From assembly GCA_963678675.1 (NCBI GenBank), contig OY783199.1, forward strand, positions 14,330,232 through 14,394,231: 64,000 nt of DNA, in the 5' to 3' direction. The first letter of the stretch is position 1. Each line of letters begins with the position of its first letter. Below the pieces are notes generated by a model, which ran no database searches, was not told the DNA's origin, and saw only the letters and a list, made by a program, of their open reading frames with translations. This document shows positions 54,823 to 64,000 of this stretch, piece by piece. The stretch comes from Xiphydria camelus. Lineage: Eukaryota; Arthropoda; Insecta; Hymenoptera; Xiphydriidae. A program made the position numbers and the translations under genes.

Positions 54823-55611
54823 CTGCATCCAGGAAATAAAATAGATATTATATGAGAAATATGAATTAAATTAGTAGTGAGTGTGAAATTTTGGAAAGGA
54901 AAAAATGTTAACCCTGCGTGGACTTCTTTCTTATTTGGTAATCTCCTGTAATACTGACAAGTTAGTAAAAACAGAGGTCTCCTGTTTACCAAAAAATTCA
55001 AGACCCTTATTTCTTTTAGCGGCTTAATTTCGGCCAAGCGTTACTCAGAATGGGCGATGTGGAAGGTGCGAGAGTGTCAGCAAAAAATAATTCGGTATAA
55101 TCAAACTTCACAAAAGTAACCGAGAACAAAATGACATAGGACTATACCAAAGCAAGTCACCAATGTTCAAAATAGTGCCAGAAGAAATTATAGAGAAGCA
55201 GAATATTATGTTATATAATATACACTGTATATTATTGAATGATATTCTAACCAAAATATACACAAATAACAGTTTGTTCAGGTACGGGCTAAATAAGTAC
55301 TATTTTCAACATTGGCGAGCTGCTTTGGTTTAACCATTTGTAATCGCGATCTTGGCCACTTTTATTACGCTTGATTATACCGAATGATTTTTCGCTCGTC
55401 CTCTCACATCTCCTACCTCGCTCATCCTGAGAAACACTCAATAGGTAAGTACTTGGAACTACCATGTCCGTACCCCGATAGCAAAGTGGCACCACAGTGA
55501 CTGCACCCTGCTTTCATGCGGTGCATTCGAGTGCATGCACTGGGGTGTCCATCTGTCTGTGCACCGTGAAGCCACACTGCAGTCACGCAGTGTAAGCACG
55601 ATGGTAAAAGT
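54823..55611. other. No gene; SINE-flanking repeat motifs
   Basis: The part at 55495-55600 contains CAGTGACTGCACC / GCAGTCACGCAGTG motifs similar to 26.8-26.95 kb. Otherwise nothing is seen. Confidence 0.45.
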
Positions 55612-55816
55612 AGAATTTTGCAAAAAGGGGGCGATAAAGTAGGATTTCCCGCCTGCCTTATCCGCCTACTAGAGAGAGAGAGAGAGAGAGAGAGAGTGTC
55701 GGTTTTTTTTTCTCAAACCCGACCCGGCCAGGACTCGAACCTGCGATCTTTAGAAGACTGGGAACGCTTCTCGCATTCTACCAATTGCGCCATCGACTCT
55801 TTGTGGTGGAAGTCGA
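55612..55816 (-). mobile_element. tRNA-derived SINE, copy 3
   Basis: Minus-strand box A TGGCGCAATTGGTAGAATGC (about 55792) and box B GGTTCGAGTCC (55741-55731), with a (CT)n/(GA)n stretch at 55671-55696 in the tail. The head stops at GTCGAC where the pogo-type element begins, so that element inserted into or beside this SINE. Confidence 0.85.
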
Positions 55817-55819
55817 CTA

Positions 55820-56706
55820 ACAAGGAAACGTTTCGAGGCCGCCGCTTCCGATCTTGATGAAACTTCGTAAATTTAAAGTTTATCGAAAAATAAGAGACCC
55901 CTATTTTTTTATAGCGGCCCAATTTTGGTTTAAGGGGGTGAAATGGACCCCTGAATTTTCACCCCCCTTCGAGCTATCTCCGAAACGAAGCGAGATAGAT
56001 GAAAACTTTCAATGTACGTTTTGTTTGGTTTTTTTAGTATAATAAAATCCCCTAAACAGATTTTGAAAAAAAGCATAATTTTTCAAAAAAAAAATTTTTT
56101 TTATCTAATTTTTCGAAATTTCGGTTTAGTCATGTGGACAAAAACTTAGGAAATTTTATTACAAATTCAACCATGTATGACATGATATATTTCCCTCCTA
56201 CAGTTTTGCAAATTTCTAACTTTTATGTCTGATAATGAGCGGGCTACCAATGGCAGTGACGGGATAGGTCGGGGGTTATTACTTCTATGTATTTTAATGC
56301 CACTTTTCTTTTATTTAATAAAGTTCAACTTCTATGGCTCATAATTATGACAATAATGGTATTCCGTGAAAAAATGTTTCATACAAAGTTGTTTCTTACA
56401 CCAAGCACACGTAATAACGGCAATATCGCCACATATGTGGCATCGTGGTTCCGAGTCCTGTGCAAAACAAAATTCTACAGGATGTTCAAATTCAGGAGGT
56501 CTCCTGAATATATATCCACTCTTGAACCACGAATATTTAATAAAGTTAGTAAACCGTGGTGAAGAAAACTGATTATGAGTAAGAGATTGAAGTTTTAAAA
56601 TATTATCTCTCGAATGAAGGTTAATATCGTAATTGAAAAGAGTTACAATATCTGAAAACCTCCTTACAAAATTCTTCCACATTCGAAATCCGTATACGTC
56701 TAGCGG
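55820..56706. repeat. Left long inverted repeat (partner 58702-59587)
   Basis: The arm includes the transposase stop codon and C-terminal zinc domain. It ends at CCGTATACGTCTAGCGG. The partner arm carries the same coding segment in plus orientation, without a start codon. Identity is very high (single substitutions and A/T-run length changes). Confidence 0.95.
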
Positions 56707-57945
56707 TTGAATCAGTCCGGTGGTGCCTTGTGGAATCGTCATTAATATTATTGTCTTGTCTTCTGGTGTAGCTTCTCGAACACTTCGCTCACATTGTCCA
56801 CTCCAAGAGTCCAGCAGTAAGACGCTTGTAGATCCAGTGTTAGGGAAGTAAACTTCTTGCAGCCATGTTTTCATGAGATCGGTTGTAAGTTTCCCAGATT
56901 TGGAAGCCATGAAGTATACATTTGGCGGCCTAAACACGGTTTGTTGCACTCGTTCTCCCAATTGCCCACTAGCCTCTTTTAATACCACATAAAGAGGCGA
57001 CAGTAGTTTTCCATCAGCAGATATGGTGGGTTGTATAGTATAGCTGTGGGTTGTAGAAGATATTGATTGTACCACAGCTTCAATTTTTTTTTGCCCCGAT
57101 GTAGCTAAAGTTCGGCCAGAATGTATTTCTAAATTAAATCCACTCTGATCAGAGTTAAATACATTTTGTGGTCCATATTGTGTAATGAGTGGCTTCACTT
57201 GTTCTACGAAGGCATGGCTTCGTACTTTCAAACTTTCCTCACCCTCAACGTTTTTTCTCGTTACAAACTTTGTGATCTTTCGAGAGACAATTCTATATGC
57301 TTTCTTGAATGACCTCAACCATGTTTGACTTGCTTTGAAGGTTGGAAGATTCTCTACTTCTTTTGCTTGTAAAGCCCATCGTTTAAGGTCTACATCATGT
57401 ACTATTATTTTCGATCTACTAGCTTCTACAAATTTATCAAAAGTATATTTCGCTATGCGTATTAATTTATCATTTTGAGTACCCCCCTGTCCTACTTGCG
57501 CAGCCCATCTTCGTAATTGTCTATCAGATTTCACTTTTTTAAACTGATGTTGAACTGCTGCTACGGTTCGACGTCTTTTCTTCCCACTGTTCCAGTAATC
57601 TATGGCACTTTGTTTATATTCAAAGCTAACCGCTTCTTCATCGGGTGTACAGGGATATGGTTCTGGAGGTATAGAGGTTTCTACGTGAGGAACATCCTCG
57701 ACATCCGATTCCAGCCAGTCAGTATTAACAGCGTGCATTTCACTATCCTCGATTGAATCTTCCAATTCCAATTTATTTTCATGTTCGACTCGAAATGATG
57801 AATCCTCCATGCTACGTATAATAATATTTTGTAATAAATCTTTCAATTGCACTTCTGCACTATTCATTGGAGTTTCTCTTCCATTTGGTACACTGAAAAC
57901 GGCCACCAATAAAGTTAACACATTGATCGGATTTATAATTGCCAT
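56332..57945 (-). CDS. DDE transposase of the pogo/Tigger type
   Basis: The start at ATG 57945 (MAIINPINVLTLL) is chosen because it is in frame, downstream of a TATA box and a probable initiator; the open frame extends upstream to 58164. An acidic N-terminal segment (DSEMHAVNTDWLESDVEDVP) is followed by a basic region (NSGKKRRRTVAAVQHQFKKV), a CENP-B-type helix-turn-helix (TFKASQTWLRSFKKAYRIVS), and a DDE domain: FNSDQSGFNLE, SVLLLDSWSGQ, GTTGLIQPLDVYGFRMW. The last two aspartates are 36 residues apart. A Cys-rich end (CHICGD...CAWCKKQLC) probably binds zinc. About 537 residues, without frameshifts, so it may be active. The 3' fifth lies in the long inverted repeat. Confidence 0.88.
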   Translation of the reverse strand: MAIINPINVLTLLVAVFSVPNGRETPMNSAEVQLKDLLQNIIIRSMEDSSFRVEHENKLELEDSIEDSEMHAVNTDWLESDVEDVPHVETSIPPEPYPCTPDEEAVSFEYKQSAIDYWNSGKKRRRTVAAVQHQFKKVKSDRQLRRWAAQVGQGGTQNDKLIRIAKYTFDKFVEASRSKIIVHDVDLKRWALQAKEVENLPTFKASQTWLRSFKKAYRIVSRKITKFVTRKNVEGEESLKVRSHAFVEQVKPLITQYGPQNVFNSDQSGFNLEIHSGRTLATSGQKKIEAVVQSISSTTHSYTIQPTISADGKLLSPLYVVLKEASGQLGERVQQTVFRPPNVYFMASKSGKLTTDLMKTWLQEVYFPNTGSTSVLLLDSWSGQCERSVREATPEDKTIILMTIPQGTTGLIQPLDVYGFRMWKNFVRRFSDIVTLFNYDINLHSRDNILKLQSLTHNQFSSPRFTNFIKYSWFKSGYIFRRPPEFEHPVEFCFAQDSEPRCHICGDIAVITCAWCKKQLCMKHFFTEYHYCHNYEP

Positions 57946-58017
57946 AATAATAATATGAACTGCTGTGCACCATAGAAACTGAATATTCAGACTAAAAAGC
58001 TTTCTCTTTCGCTTCCT

Positions 58018-58026
58018 TATATATAA
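58018..58026 (-). promoter_or_regulatory. TATA box of the transposase gene
   Basis: TATATATAAGG on the minus strand, with a TTAGTC initiator-like site about 32 bases downstream (about 57994) and a TCAGT site at about 57980. Confidence 0.5.
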
Positions 58027-58273
58027 TGAAGTCGCCTCACAAGAACGAAACAGACTGGAGAGGGTGGGAGGTCCGACTTCCCAAAAAGGGGCCATCATCC
58101 TCGGAGTCCGCGTACGAAACTCGAGAGCGCGTACGAAAATATTTTTACATGGGCACAGAGCCAACTAATAATAAAGCTTGTCCAAAGAACTAAACTCCCT
58201 CTTTCGCATCACCGGGGCCATATAAGGCAACCCTACAAATAACAGGAATGTTGTTTACGGCATTTTCGAGGAG

Positions 58274-58308
58274 TATATATACAGGGCCGAGAAGCAAAGA
58301 GCTTCAGT
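58274..58308 (+). promoter_or_regulatory. TATA box plus arthropod initiator for the small gene
   Basis: TATATATA at 58274-58281 and TTCAGTTT at 58303-58310. The A of TCAGT lies 32 bases after the start of the TATA box, which is the canonical spacing for insect Pol II promoters. Confidence 0.65.
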
Positions 58309-58336
58309 TTCATTGGCTGCGTCTATCATTCAAGTG

Positions 58337-58561
58337 ATGGGTTCAAACGAGTTACCGACTTTTGAGAAGATCGTGGAGGATCTTAAAAATGGGCACATAC
58401 CATTGCCGTCTCCCGGGAAATCGCTGGATCTAACATTCCGCACAACAGGACCATCCATGGCCGAAGTAGAACGAGAGCTGCAAGAATGTGAGGAGTACTG
58501 GAGGAAACAGTACGCGAAGAAGAAAAGTAAAGAAAAAAATGATTCCAACAAAAAACTATAA
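58337..58561 (+). CDS. Small acidic-basic accessory ORF of the pogo-type element
   Basis: 74 residues start at MGSNELPTFEKIVEDLKNGH, the first ATG after the initiator, continue IPLPSPGKSLDLTFRTTGPS and MAEVERELQECEEYWRKQYA, and end in KKKSKEKNDSNKKL. The C-terminal half is a predicted charged helix followed by a basic tail. I do not recognise the family. It is divergently transcribed from the transposase and has its own TATA-initiator promoter, so it is probably a real second gene. Its role is unknown; a DNA-binding or regulatory cofactor of transposition is possible. Confidence 0.6.
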   Translation: MGSNELPTFEKIVEDLKNGHIPLPSPGKSLDLTFRTTGPSMAEVERELQECEEYWRKQYAKKKSKEKNDSNKKL

Positions 58562-59756
58562 AAATTCAGACAATTTTATCTAACCTGTGAGTGAATTATT
58601 AGTTACTTACACACAAACAGAAAATAATATAAATAAATTAACGGTAGGATTTATTAATAAGATTTCTGAACAATTTTTGTCCATTTTATTTTGATAATAT
58701 TCCGCTAGACGTATACGGCTTTCGAATGTGGAAGAATTTTGTAAGGAGGTTTTCAGATATTGTAACTCTTTTCAATTACGATATTAACCTTCATTCGAGA
58801 GATAATATTTTAAAACTTCAATCTCTTACTCATAATCAGTTTTCTTCACCACGGTTTACTAACTTTATTAAATATTCGTGGTTCAAGAGTGGATATATAT
58901 TCAGGAGACCTCCTGAATTTGAACATCCTGTAGAATTTTGTTTTGCACAGGACTCGGAACCACGATGCCACATATGTGGCGATATTGCCGTTATTACGTG
59001 TGCTTGGTGTAAGAAACAACTTTGTATGAAACATTTTTTCACGGAATACCATTATTGTCATAATTATGAGCCATAGAAGTTGAACTTTATTAAATAAAAG
59101 AAAAGTGGCATTAAAATACATAGAAGTAATAACCCCCGACCTATCCCGTCACTGCCATTGGTAGCCCGCTCATTATCAGACATAAAAGTTAGAAATTTGC
59201 AAAACTGTAGGAGGGAAATATATCATGTCATACATGGTTGAATTTGTAATAAAATTTCCTAAATTTTTGTCCACATGACTAAACCGAAATTTCGAAAAAT
59301 TAGATAAAAAATTTTTTTTTTTTGAAAAATAATGCTTTTTTTCAAAATCTGTTTAGGGGATTTTATTATACTAAAAAAACCAAACAAAACGTACATTGAA
59401 AGTTTTCATCTATCTCGCTTCGTTTCGGAGATAGCTCGAAGGGGGTGAAAATTCAGGGGTCCATTTCACCCCCTTAAACCAAAATTGGGCCGCTATAAAA
59501 AAATAGGGGTCTCTTATTTTTCGATAAAGTTTAAATTTACGAAGTTTCATCAAGATCGGAAGCGGCGGCCTCGAAACGTTTCCTTGTAAGTTATACATAT
59601 AATATCGATACCTGAAAGCAACAGTACTGTGACTAGTGAGATAAAGCCGAAAGCCGATTTCGAGCTATGTCAAACGTAAACTAAATTTTAAATATTTTTG
59701 CCGAGATATCTCAGTGTTGCATTGTGTAAAGGCCGGTTTATATATATATATATATC

Positions 59757-59912
59757 TCATTAAATTTTTAAAAATAATTTGATACTTTCTTTTTCAAAAC
59801 AGTAGCGATTATGATAATTAATTATTCATTATTTATGAAATAATTCAGTACAATTTGCACTGTTTGAAACATTAATATAATATCAATTTTGTTATTTTCT
59901 AATTTAAAAATT
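59757..59912 (+). repeat. AT-rich dispersed repeat, copy 2
   Basis: Matches 42772-42925. Its last part (ATATCAATTTTGTTATTTTC) is repeated again at about 60022-60045, next to the TTAA MITE. Confidence 0.85.
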
Positions 59913-60045
59913 CTTCTATCGGGGTGTGAAATCAATTAATTGTAAATTTACAACCGCACACATCCGCAGATCAAAATTTGTAACTAGTCACAAATTGCTT
60001 TCTGGGAACAAACCTATTATTATATCAATTTTGTTATTTTCTAAT

Positions 60046-60217
60046 TTAACACATTCGCTGCCACTTTTAGATTGATTGCATCGCGCTCAGTGCCGGTAAC
60101 AGACTGAATAATTATATGTAATGTGCACGTCAATGTGTCTCCGATCGGAGCCGGCGGCACAGGCGCGAAGTGTCGACTGGCTCCGATCGGAGCCGGCGGC
60201 AGCAAACGACGTGTTAA
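60046..60217. mobile_element. 172-bp TTAA MITE
   Basis: TTAA at both ends, with tips CACATTCGCTGCC and GGCAGCAAACGACGTG. CTAATTTAAAAATT at about 59905 is the corresponding empty site, which proves insertion at TTAA. The interior has two CTCCGATCGGAGCCGGCGGC units. Confidence 0.85.
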
Positions 60218-60481
60218 AAATTTTGTGAAGACAATGAAGTTACCGACATTCATGGTCGGTAAATTTACGAAGTGTGCACGTCAAAAAGGCACCTTGACTG
60301 CACTGAGTGTAACTACTGTGTGTCTTTACGCTGTGAACCACTCAGTGTGTTCACTGTGTAGCCACGGTGCTTTTAGTTTGTGTACGCCACGCGATCACGC
60401 CACGGTGAGACCATAGTGGTGCCACTACGTGGCAGCACTGCGTGCGGCTAGCGTGTAAATCCACGCTTTGCTGTCGGGGGT

Positions 60482-60726
60482 CTCTGTACTGGCCAGTTTG
60501 AAAGTTACCTTCGGATAGGCTTGGTCGGTACTCGAGTCATTTAATACGGTAGAAGTCGAGTTGGCAGTTAGAGTTGATGTCAATTCGGAAGATCGAGGCG
60601 TCTAACTTCGAAATTGTGAATTTGTGAATAATGGAAATTACGAAAATAATTATAATTACGGTATAAATGTCTCGATTACCGACCAAGCCTATCCGAAGGT
60701 AAATTTCAAACTGGCCAGTACAGAGA
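60482..60726. mobile_element. 245-bp palindromic MITE
   Basis: Arms of 49 bp (60482-60530 and 60678-60726) start CTCTGTACTGGCCAGTTTGA, with an AT-rich centre. It abuts the next palindromic element. Confidence 0.85.
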
Positions 60727-60736
60727 CGGACATACC

Positions 60737-61116
60737 GTACCGTATGTATCATGCCAAATTAAACAAGCAGATATACCGACACTGCCGAAACTTTACCGAC
60801 GGTCAAGAATTTTATAGTTAGAGTTGGCTTGAGAAGAGTGCGCTATGTGTGCTGCGTGAGAGCGAAAAGTGTCAAACGTCTGATTTTCCGATAGCTGTCA
60901 ATTCGGAAAATCGAAGTATTGAATAATAGACGAAACACTTCGGTCTCTTGAATTAACAGCTATCGGGAAATCAGACGTTTGACACTTTTCGCTCTCACGC
61001 AGGACACACAGCGCACTCTTCTCAAGCCAACTCTAACTATAAAATTCTTGACCGTCGGTAAAGTTTCGGCAATGTCGGTATATCTGCTTGTTTAATTTGT
61101 CATGATACATACGGTA
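60737..61116. mobile_element. 380-bp palindromic MITE, copy 2
   Basis: Same family as 39562-39939: arms start CCGTATGTATCATGCCAAAT and run through GTGTCAAACGTCTGATTT to the loop ATTGAATAATAGACGAAACA. Confidence 0.95.
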
Positions 61117-61487
61117 TGTATCATGCCAAATTAAACAAGCAGAATTACCGACATTGCCGAAACGTTACCGACGGTCACGAATTTTATAGTTAGAGTTGGC
61201 TAGAGAAGAGTGCGCTGTGTGTGCTGCGTGAGAGCGAAAAGTGTCAAACGTCTGATTTCCCGATAGCTGTCAATTCGGAAAATCGAAGTATTGAATAATA
61301 GACGAAACACTTCGATCTCTTGAATTAACAGCTATCGGGAAATCAGACGTTTGACACTTTTCGCTCTCACGCAGCACACACAGCGCACTCTTCTCAAGAC
61401 AACTCTAACTATAAAATTCTTGACCGTCGGTAAAGTTTCGGCAATGTCGGTATATCTGCTTGTTTAAGTTGGCATGATACATACGGT
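61111..61487. mobile_element. 377-bp palindromic MITE, copy 3, tandem with copy 2
   Basis: Directly joined to copy 2. The two share the junction ACGGTATGTA, as if the second inserted exactly at the end of the first. Confidence 0.95.
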
Positions 61488-61581
61488 ACAGTACATTCGG
61501 ATACCAATACTTTTTTCTGGGGTGACCTACGGAGTATAATTTTAGTTGGGATTTTTGTCGACGTGATTTGTAAAAGATGCA

Positions 61582-62103
61582 TCTGTAAAAAAAAGGCGGC
61601 ATGTTCATTCAGTGCCAACAAAAATTGACACGTAAAATATTCTCCAAAAAAGATTTGAAATCAATTAAGATCGCCATGTTCAAGATTTATATTATATATA
61701 AAAAGTAAAAGGCATCATTTGAAAGGAAAATTATTGTAAATCAGGTTACTACAAAATTCGACTAAAAAAATTTATACAAAAATTTTAATAAAAAAGAACT
61801 TGTCTCGTTTAAGAGAGAGAGTGTTCATATTTTGTCCAATATATACTGGTGGTGCATAAACATCGAGTATAATTCTGTGTCTGAATTTTTTATTTTGAAG
61901 GAAAAAAACGCGGCAAGTTCTTTTTTATTAAAATTTCTTTATACATTTTTTTAGTCGAATTTTGTAGTAACTTGATTTACAATAATTTTCCTTTCAAATG
62001 ATGCCTTTTACTTTTTATATATAAATCTTGAACATGGCGATCTTAATTGATTTCAAATCTTTTTTGTTGGCACTGAATGAACATGCCGCCTTTTTTTTAC
62101 AGA
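61582..62103. mobile_element. 522-bp fold-back element
   Basis: Inverted arms (61582 to about 61805 and about 61918-62103) start CTGTAAAAAAAAGGCGGCAT. The centre includes a GAGAGAGTGTTC stretch. The left arm has a small insertion relative to the right. Confidence 0.85.
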
Positions 62104-62687
62104 GAATCTGTTTTTGTGGGGGGATTTCACTACTTTTTGGAATTTATTCACGAGAAGAATACGTACATGTAGGAGAATAGCTTTTTATTACCAGAAAATT
62201 AAAGTCTCACATTTTATACCCATACGAGCTAATTAATTATAACCACGTTGCTTTTGATTTATTCTCGTGATATTTTGAAAGGGATTTATAAACTAGAGAG
62301 TGCCCTTATATTTTTCACTTTGCCTTAGTATTTTGGAGAAATAAAACATACCGCTTTCGAATTTACAGGCCATCGGATTTTTCTTATATTTTGGTCGTCT
62401 ACAGAAATCCATGTAGACATTTTACCTTTAACTCTAATTGTAAGTATACTCTTCCAATAACCGTGACGAATTGTTTAACCACATGTAAAGGTACCACTTA
62501 TGACAGTATATATGTTGTTACATATTAACTCGAGAAGTTGGAATAGTTTCAAGAAATCCTTTTGCATGCACCGCTGAAATTTCGCCCTTACTCGTAAATA
62601 AATTTCCAGCACAGAGAGCATCGATATTTTGCTGCACCTATATTCTTCTGGGATATAAAAACCCTATATATAATTCAGCCCTAACAA
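62104..62687. other. No gene seen
   Basis: AT-rich spacer between two fold-back elements. Confidence 0.5.
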
Positions 62688-63611
62688 GTACAATCTTATC
62701 GAGCTGTACATTATCGAGGAGATCTTTCAACGTAATGATTCCGAAATGCTTCTATGCTGTTTTGCAACATTAGCGAATTTATCGAGAAATATATATTATG
62801 AGTAAAGGAATGTTTCTAACATACGGTAATGTTCACGAATATTGTAAAATATCGCAGGAATGTTACAGAAAAGTTGCTTGCAAAAACGTGCTTTGCGGGG
62901 TGTAAATGATGATATTTTGTAATTTCCATCGTTACACCAAAGGCAAAGAAGAGATGAAATAGAAGTGAGGTACATACATGTACACTTCACGCGTTTGACA
63001 GGTCGGTATATAAATTAAAACTTGTGATAGTATAACATGAAAGAGGAAAAACTTATATCGACAAAGAAAAAAAAAAAATAAAGTAGTTACTCCATTATTG
63101 TAATCCAATAACATTGTGTATCACTTATTTTTCTGCCACGACTTTAATTGCTGATAGCGAAGAAAAATCAAATTTATTGGTTGACCCATCCACTATCAAC
63201 AATCAAAGTCGTGGCAGAAAAATAAGGGATATAATGGAATTGGATTACAATAATAGAGTAACTACTTTAATTTTTTTTTTCTTAATCGATATAAGTTTTT
63301 CCTCTTTCGTATTATACAATCACAAGTTTCAATTTATATACCGACCTCTCAAACGTGAAGTGTACATGTACCTCACTTCTCTTTCATCTCTTCTTCACCC
63401 CTCTAGTGTAACGATAGATTACAAAATATCATCATTTGCACCCCACAAAGCACGTTCTTGCAAGTAACTTTTCTGTAACATTCCTGCGATATTTTACAAT
63501 ATTCGTGAACACTACCGTATGTTAAAAATATATACTTCTCGAAAAAAACGTTTCGAAATCATTATGTCGAAAAATCTCCCCGATAAGGTATAGTCCGATA
63601 AGATTGTACAC
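62688..63611. mobile_element. 924-bp fold-back element
   Basis: Arms of more than 400 bp: AGTACAATCTTATCG at the left and its mirror at about 63611, then AAATATCATCATTTGCACCC- and GTACATGTACCTCACTTC-type blocks in both arms. The loop is about 63145-63205 (GACTTTAATTGCTGATAGCG...). Arms differ by scattered substitutions and small indels. Confidence 0.9.
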
Positions 63612-63990
63612 ATACATTTGATGGCGTATGCGTGTGGCCGCATCTGTGTACACATTTCCGACCATGGCCGAATATCGCCGAAGACAGGCGGAGTTTTTGT
63701 GAGATTTTGACATATATATATCGCCCGAGAAATCGGATTCTCGACTTTTGAGGCGCGAGGGGCGTGGCTTCACGTTGCTAAGGAAAAATCTCTGTTAATA
63801 TGTAACTTACAACATTTACTCTGGTCTCTATCGATAGAGAATAGTCGATTTATATGGCATAACTAAGCATAGTTTTGGTTATAACCGTATATTTATTGAG
63901 AAAATTCGATGTTAAAATTGAGGGGTGAAGGGGGCAGACATTTTTCCTGTAAAGATACACGGGTGCTCGCGGCGACAGCGCTGGCGCGCC
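63612..63990 (-). repeat. Dispersed repeat, inverted copy of 21385-21745
   Basis: Same unit as at 21.4-21.75 kb in reverse orientation. It starts directly at the right border of the 924-bp fold-back element, which may therefore have inserted into it or be part of a larger element continuing beyond the window. Confidence 0.8.
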
Positions 63991-64000
63991 ATGGCGGCGT

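Larger units (their letters stand above)
55820..59587. mobile_element. Pogo-superfamily transposon with 887-bp inverted repeats and two genes
   Basis: The left arm (55820-56706) and right arm (58702-59587) are near-perfect reverse complements starting ACAAGGAAACGTTTCGAGGC. The single-copy core holds most of a minus-strand transposase gene and a plus-strand small ORF, divergently arranged. Each arm contains the last 116-125 codons of the transposase. Total length is 3768 bp. A TA lies at the left border and near the right border; the exact duplication is uncertain by one base. Confidence 0.85.

Noticed and set aside
58726..59076. Separate plus-strand gene with a Cys-rich end
   Set aside because: It is the right inverted-repeat copy of the transposase 3' end, without its own start or N-terminal domains.
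1..64000. CRISPR array, bacterial operon or phage genes
   Set aside because: Regular repeats are minisatellite or transposon derived; introns, SINEs and eukaryotic transposons show a nuclear eukaryotic sequence.

Overview
This is a eukaryotic nuclear window, most likely from an insect. The evidence is GT-AG introns in compact coding exons, an interstitial (TTAGG)n arthropod telomere tract, an R1-clade retrotransposon, mariner, piggyBac, Transib and Harbinger elements, tRNA-derived SINEs and a Polinton-type polymerase fragment. The mix fits a hymenopteran, but no single feature proves the order.

The host content is sparse. Two exons on the minus strand (54641-54822 and 17205-17573) encode consecutive parts of an EF-hand protein of the sarcoplasmic calcium-binding/calexcitin type. 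Their splice phases match, so about 37 kb of this window is one intron. A second, smaller minus-strand gene candidate (25.7-26.2 kb) sits inside that intron. Everything else recognisable is mobile DNA, often nested.

Layout: 0-3.3 kb, fold-back and tandem repeats and a 30-bp minisatellite. 3.4-4 kb, a pogo-type MITE. 4.95-8.4 kb, a nearly intact piggyBac element with one frameshift. 9.8-12.75 kb, a wrecked copy of a DUF7869/Sola-like element, split by a MITE. 12.9-14.4 kb, an R1-type 3' end. 14.5-15.9 kb, remains of an unnamed transposon-type protein. 17.2-17.6 kb, EF-hand exon. 17.8-19.1 kb, mariner. 19.7-20 kb, Tc1-like scrap. 21.9-23.9 kb, truncated second piggyBac. 24-28 kb, MITEs, a SINE and the nested gene candidate. 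28.3-29.3 kb, Polinton/adintovirus-like polB fragment. 31.9-32.9 kb, Cys-containing transposon-type ORF. 35.9-38.6 kb, second Sola-like element with clear ends. 38.8-39.5 kb, Harbinger remnant. 39.6-42.7 kb, palindromic MITEs, minisatellite and SINE. 43.5-49.7 kb, a LINE split by a 3305-bp Transib (RAG1-related) transposon with RSS-like ends and a 5-bp target duplication. 50.9-53.8 kb, deleted mariner and third piggyBac inside a fold-back element. 54.6-54.8 kb, EF-hand exon. 55.8-59.6 kb, a pogo-superfamily element with 887-bp inverted repeats and two divergent genes. 59.7-64 kb, a dense cluster of palindromic elements.

The transposases do not work together as a pathway. They record successive insertions into a long intron. 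The most interesting structures are the Transib element, the long-inverted-repeat pogo element, and the giant-intron EF-hand gene that hosts them.
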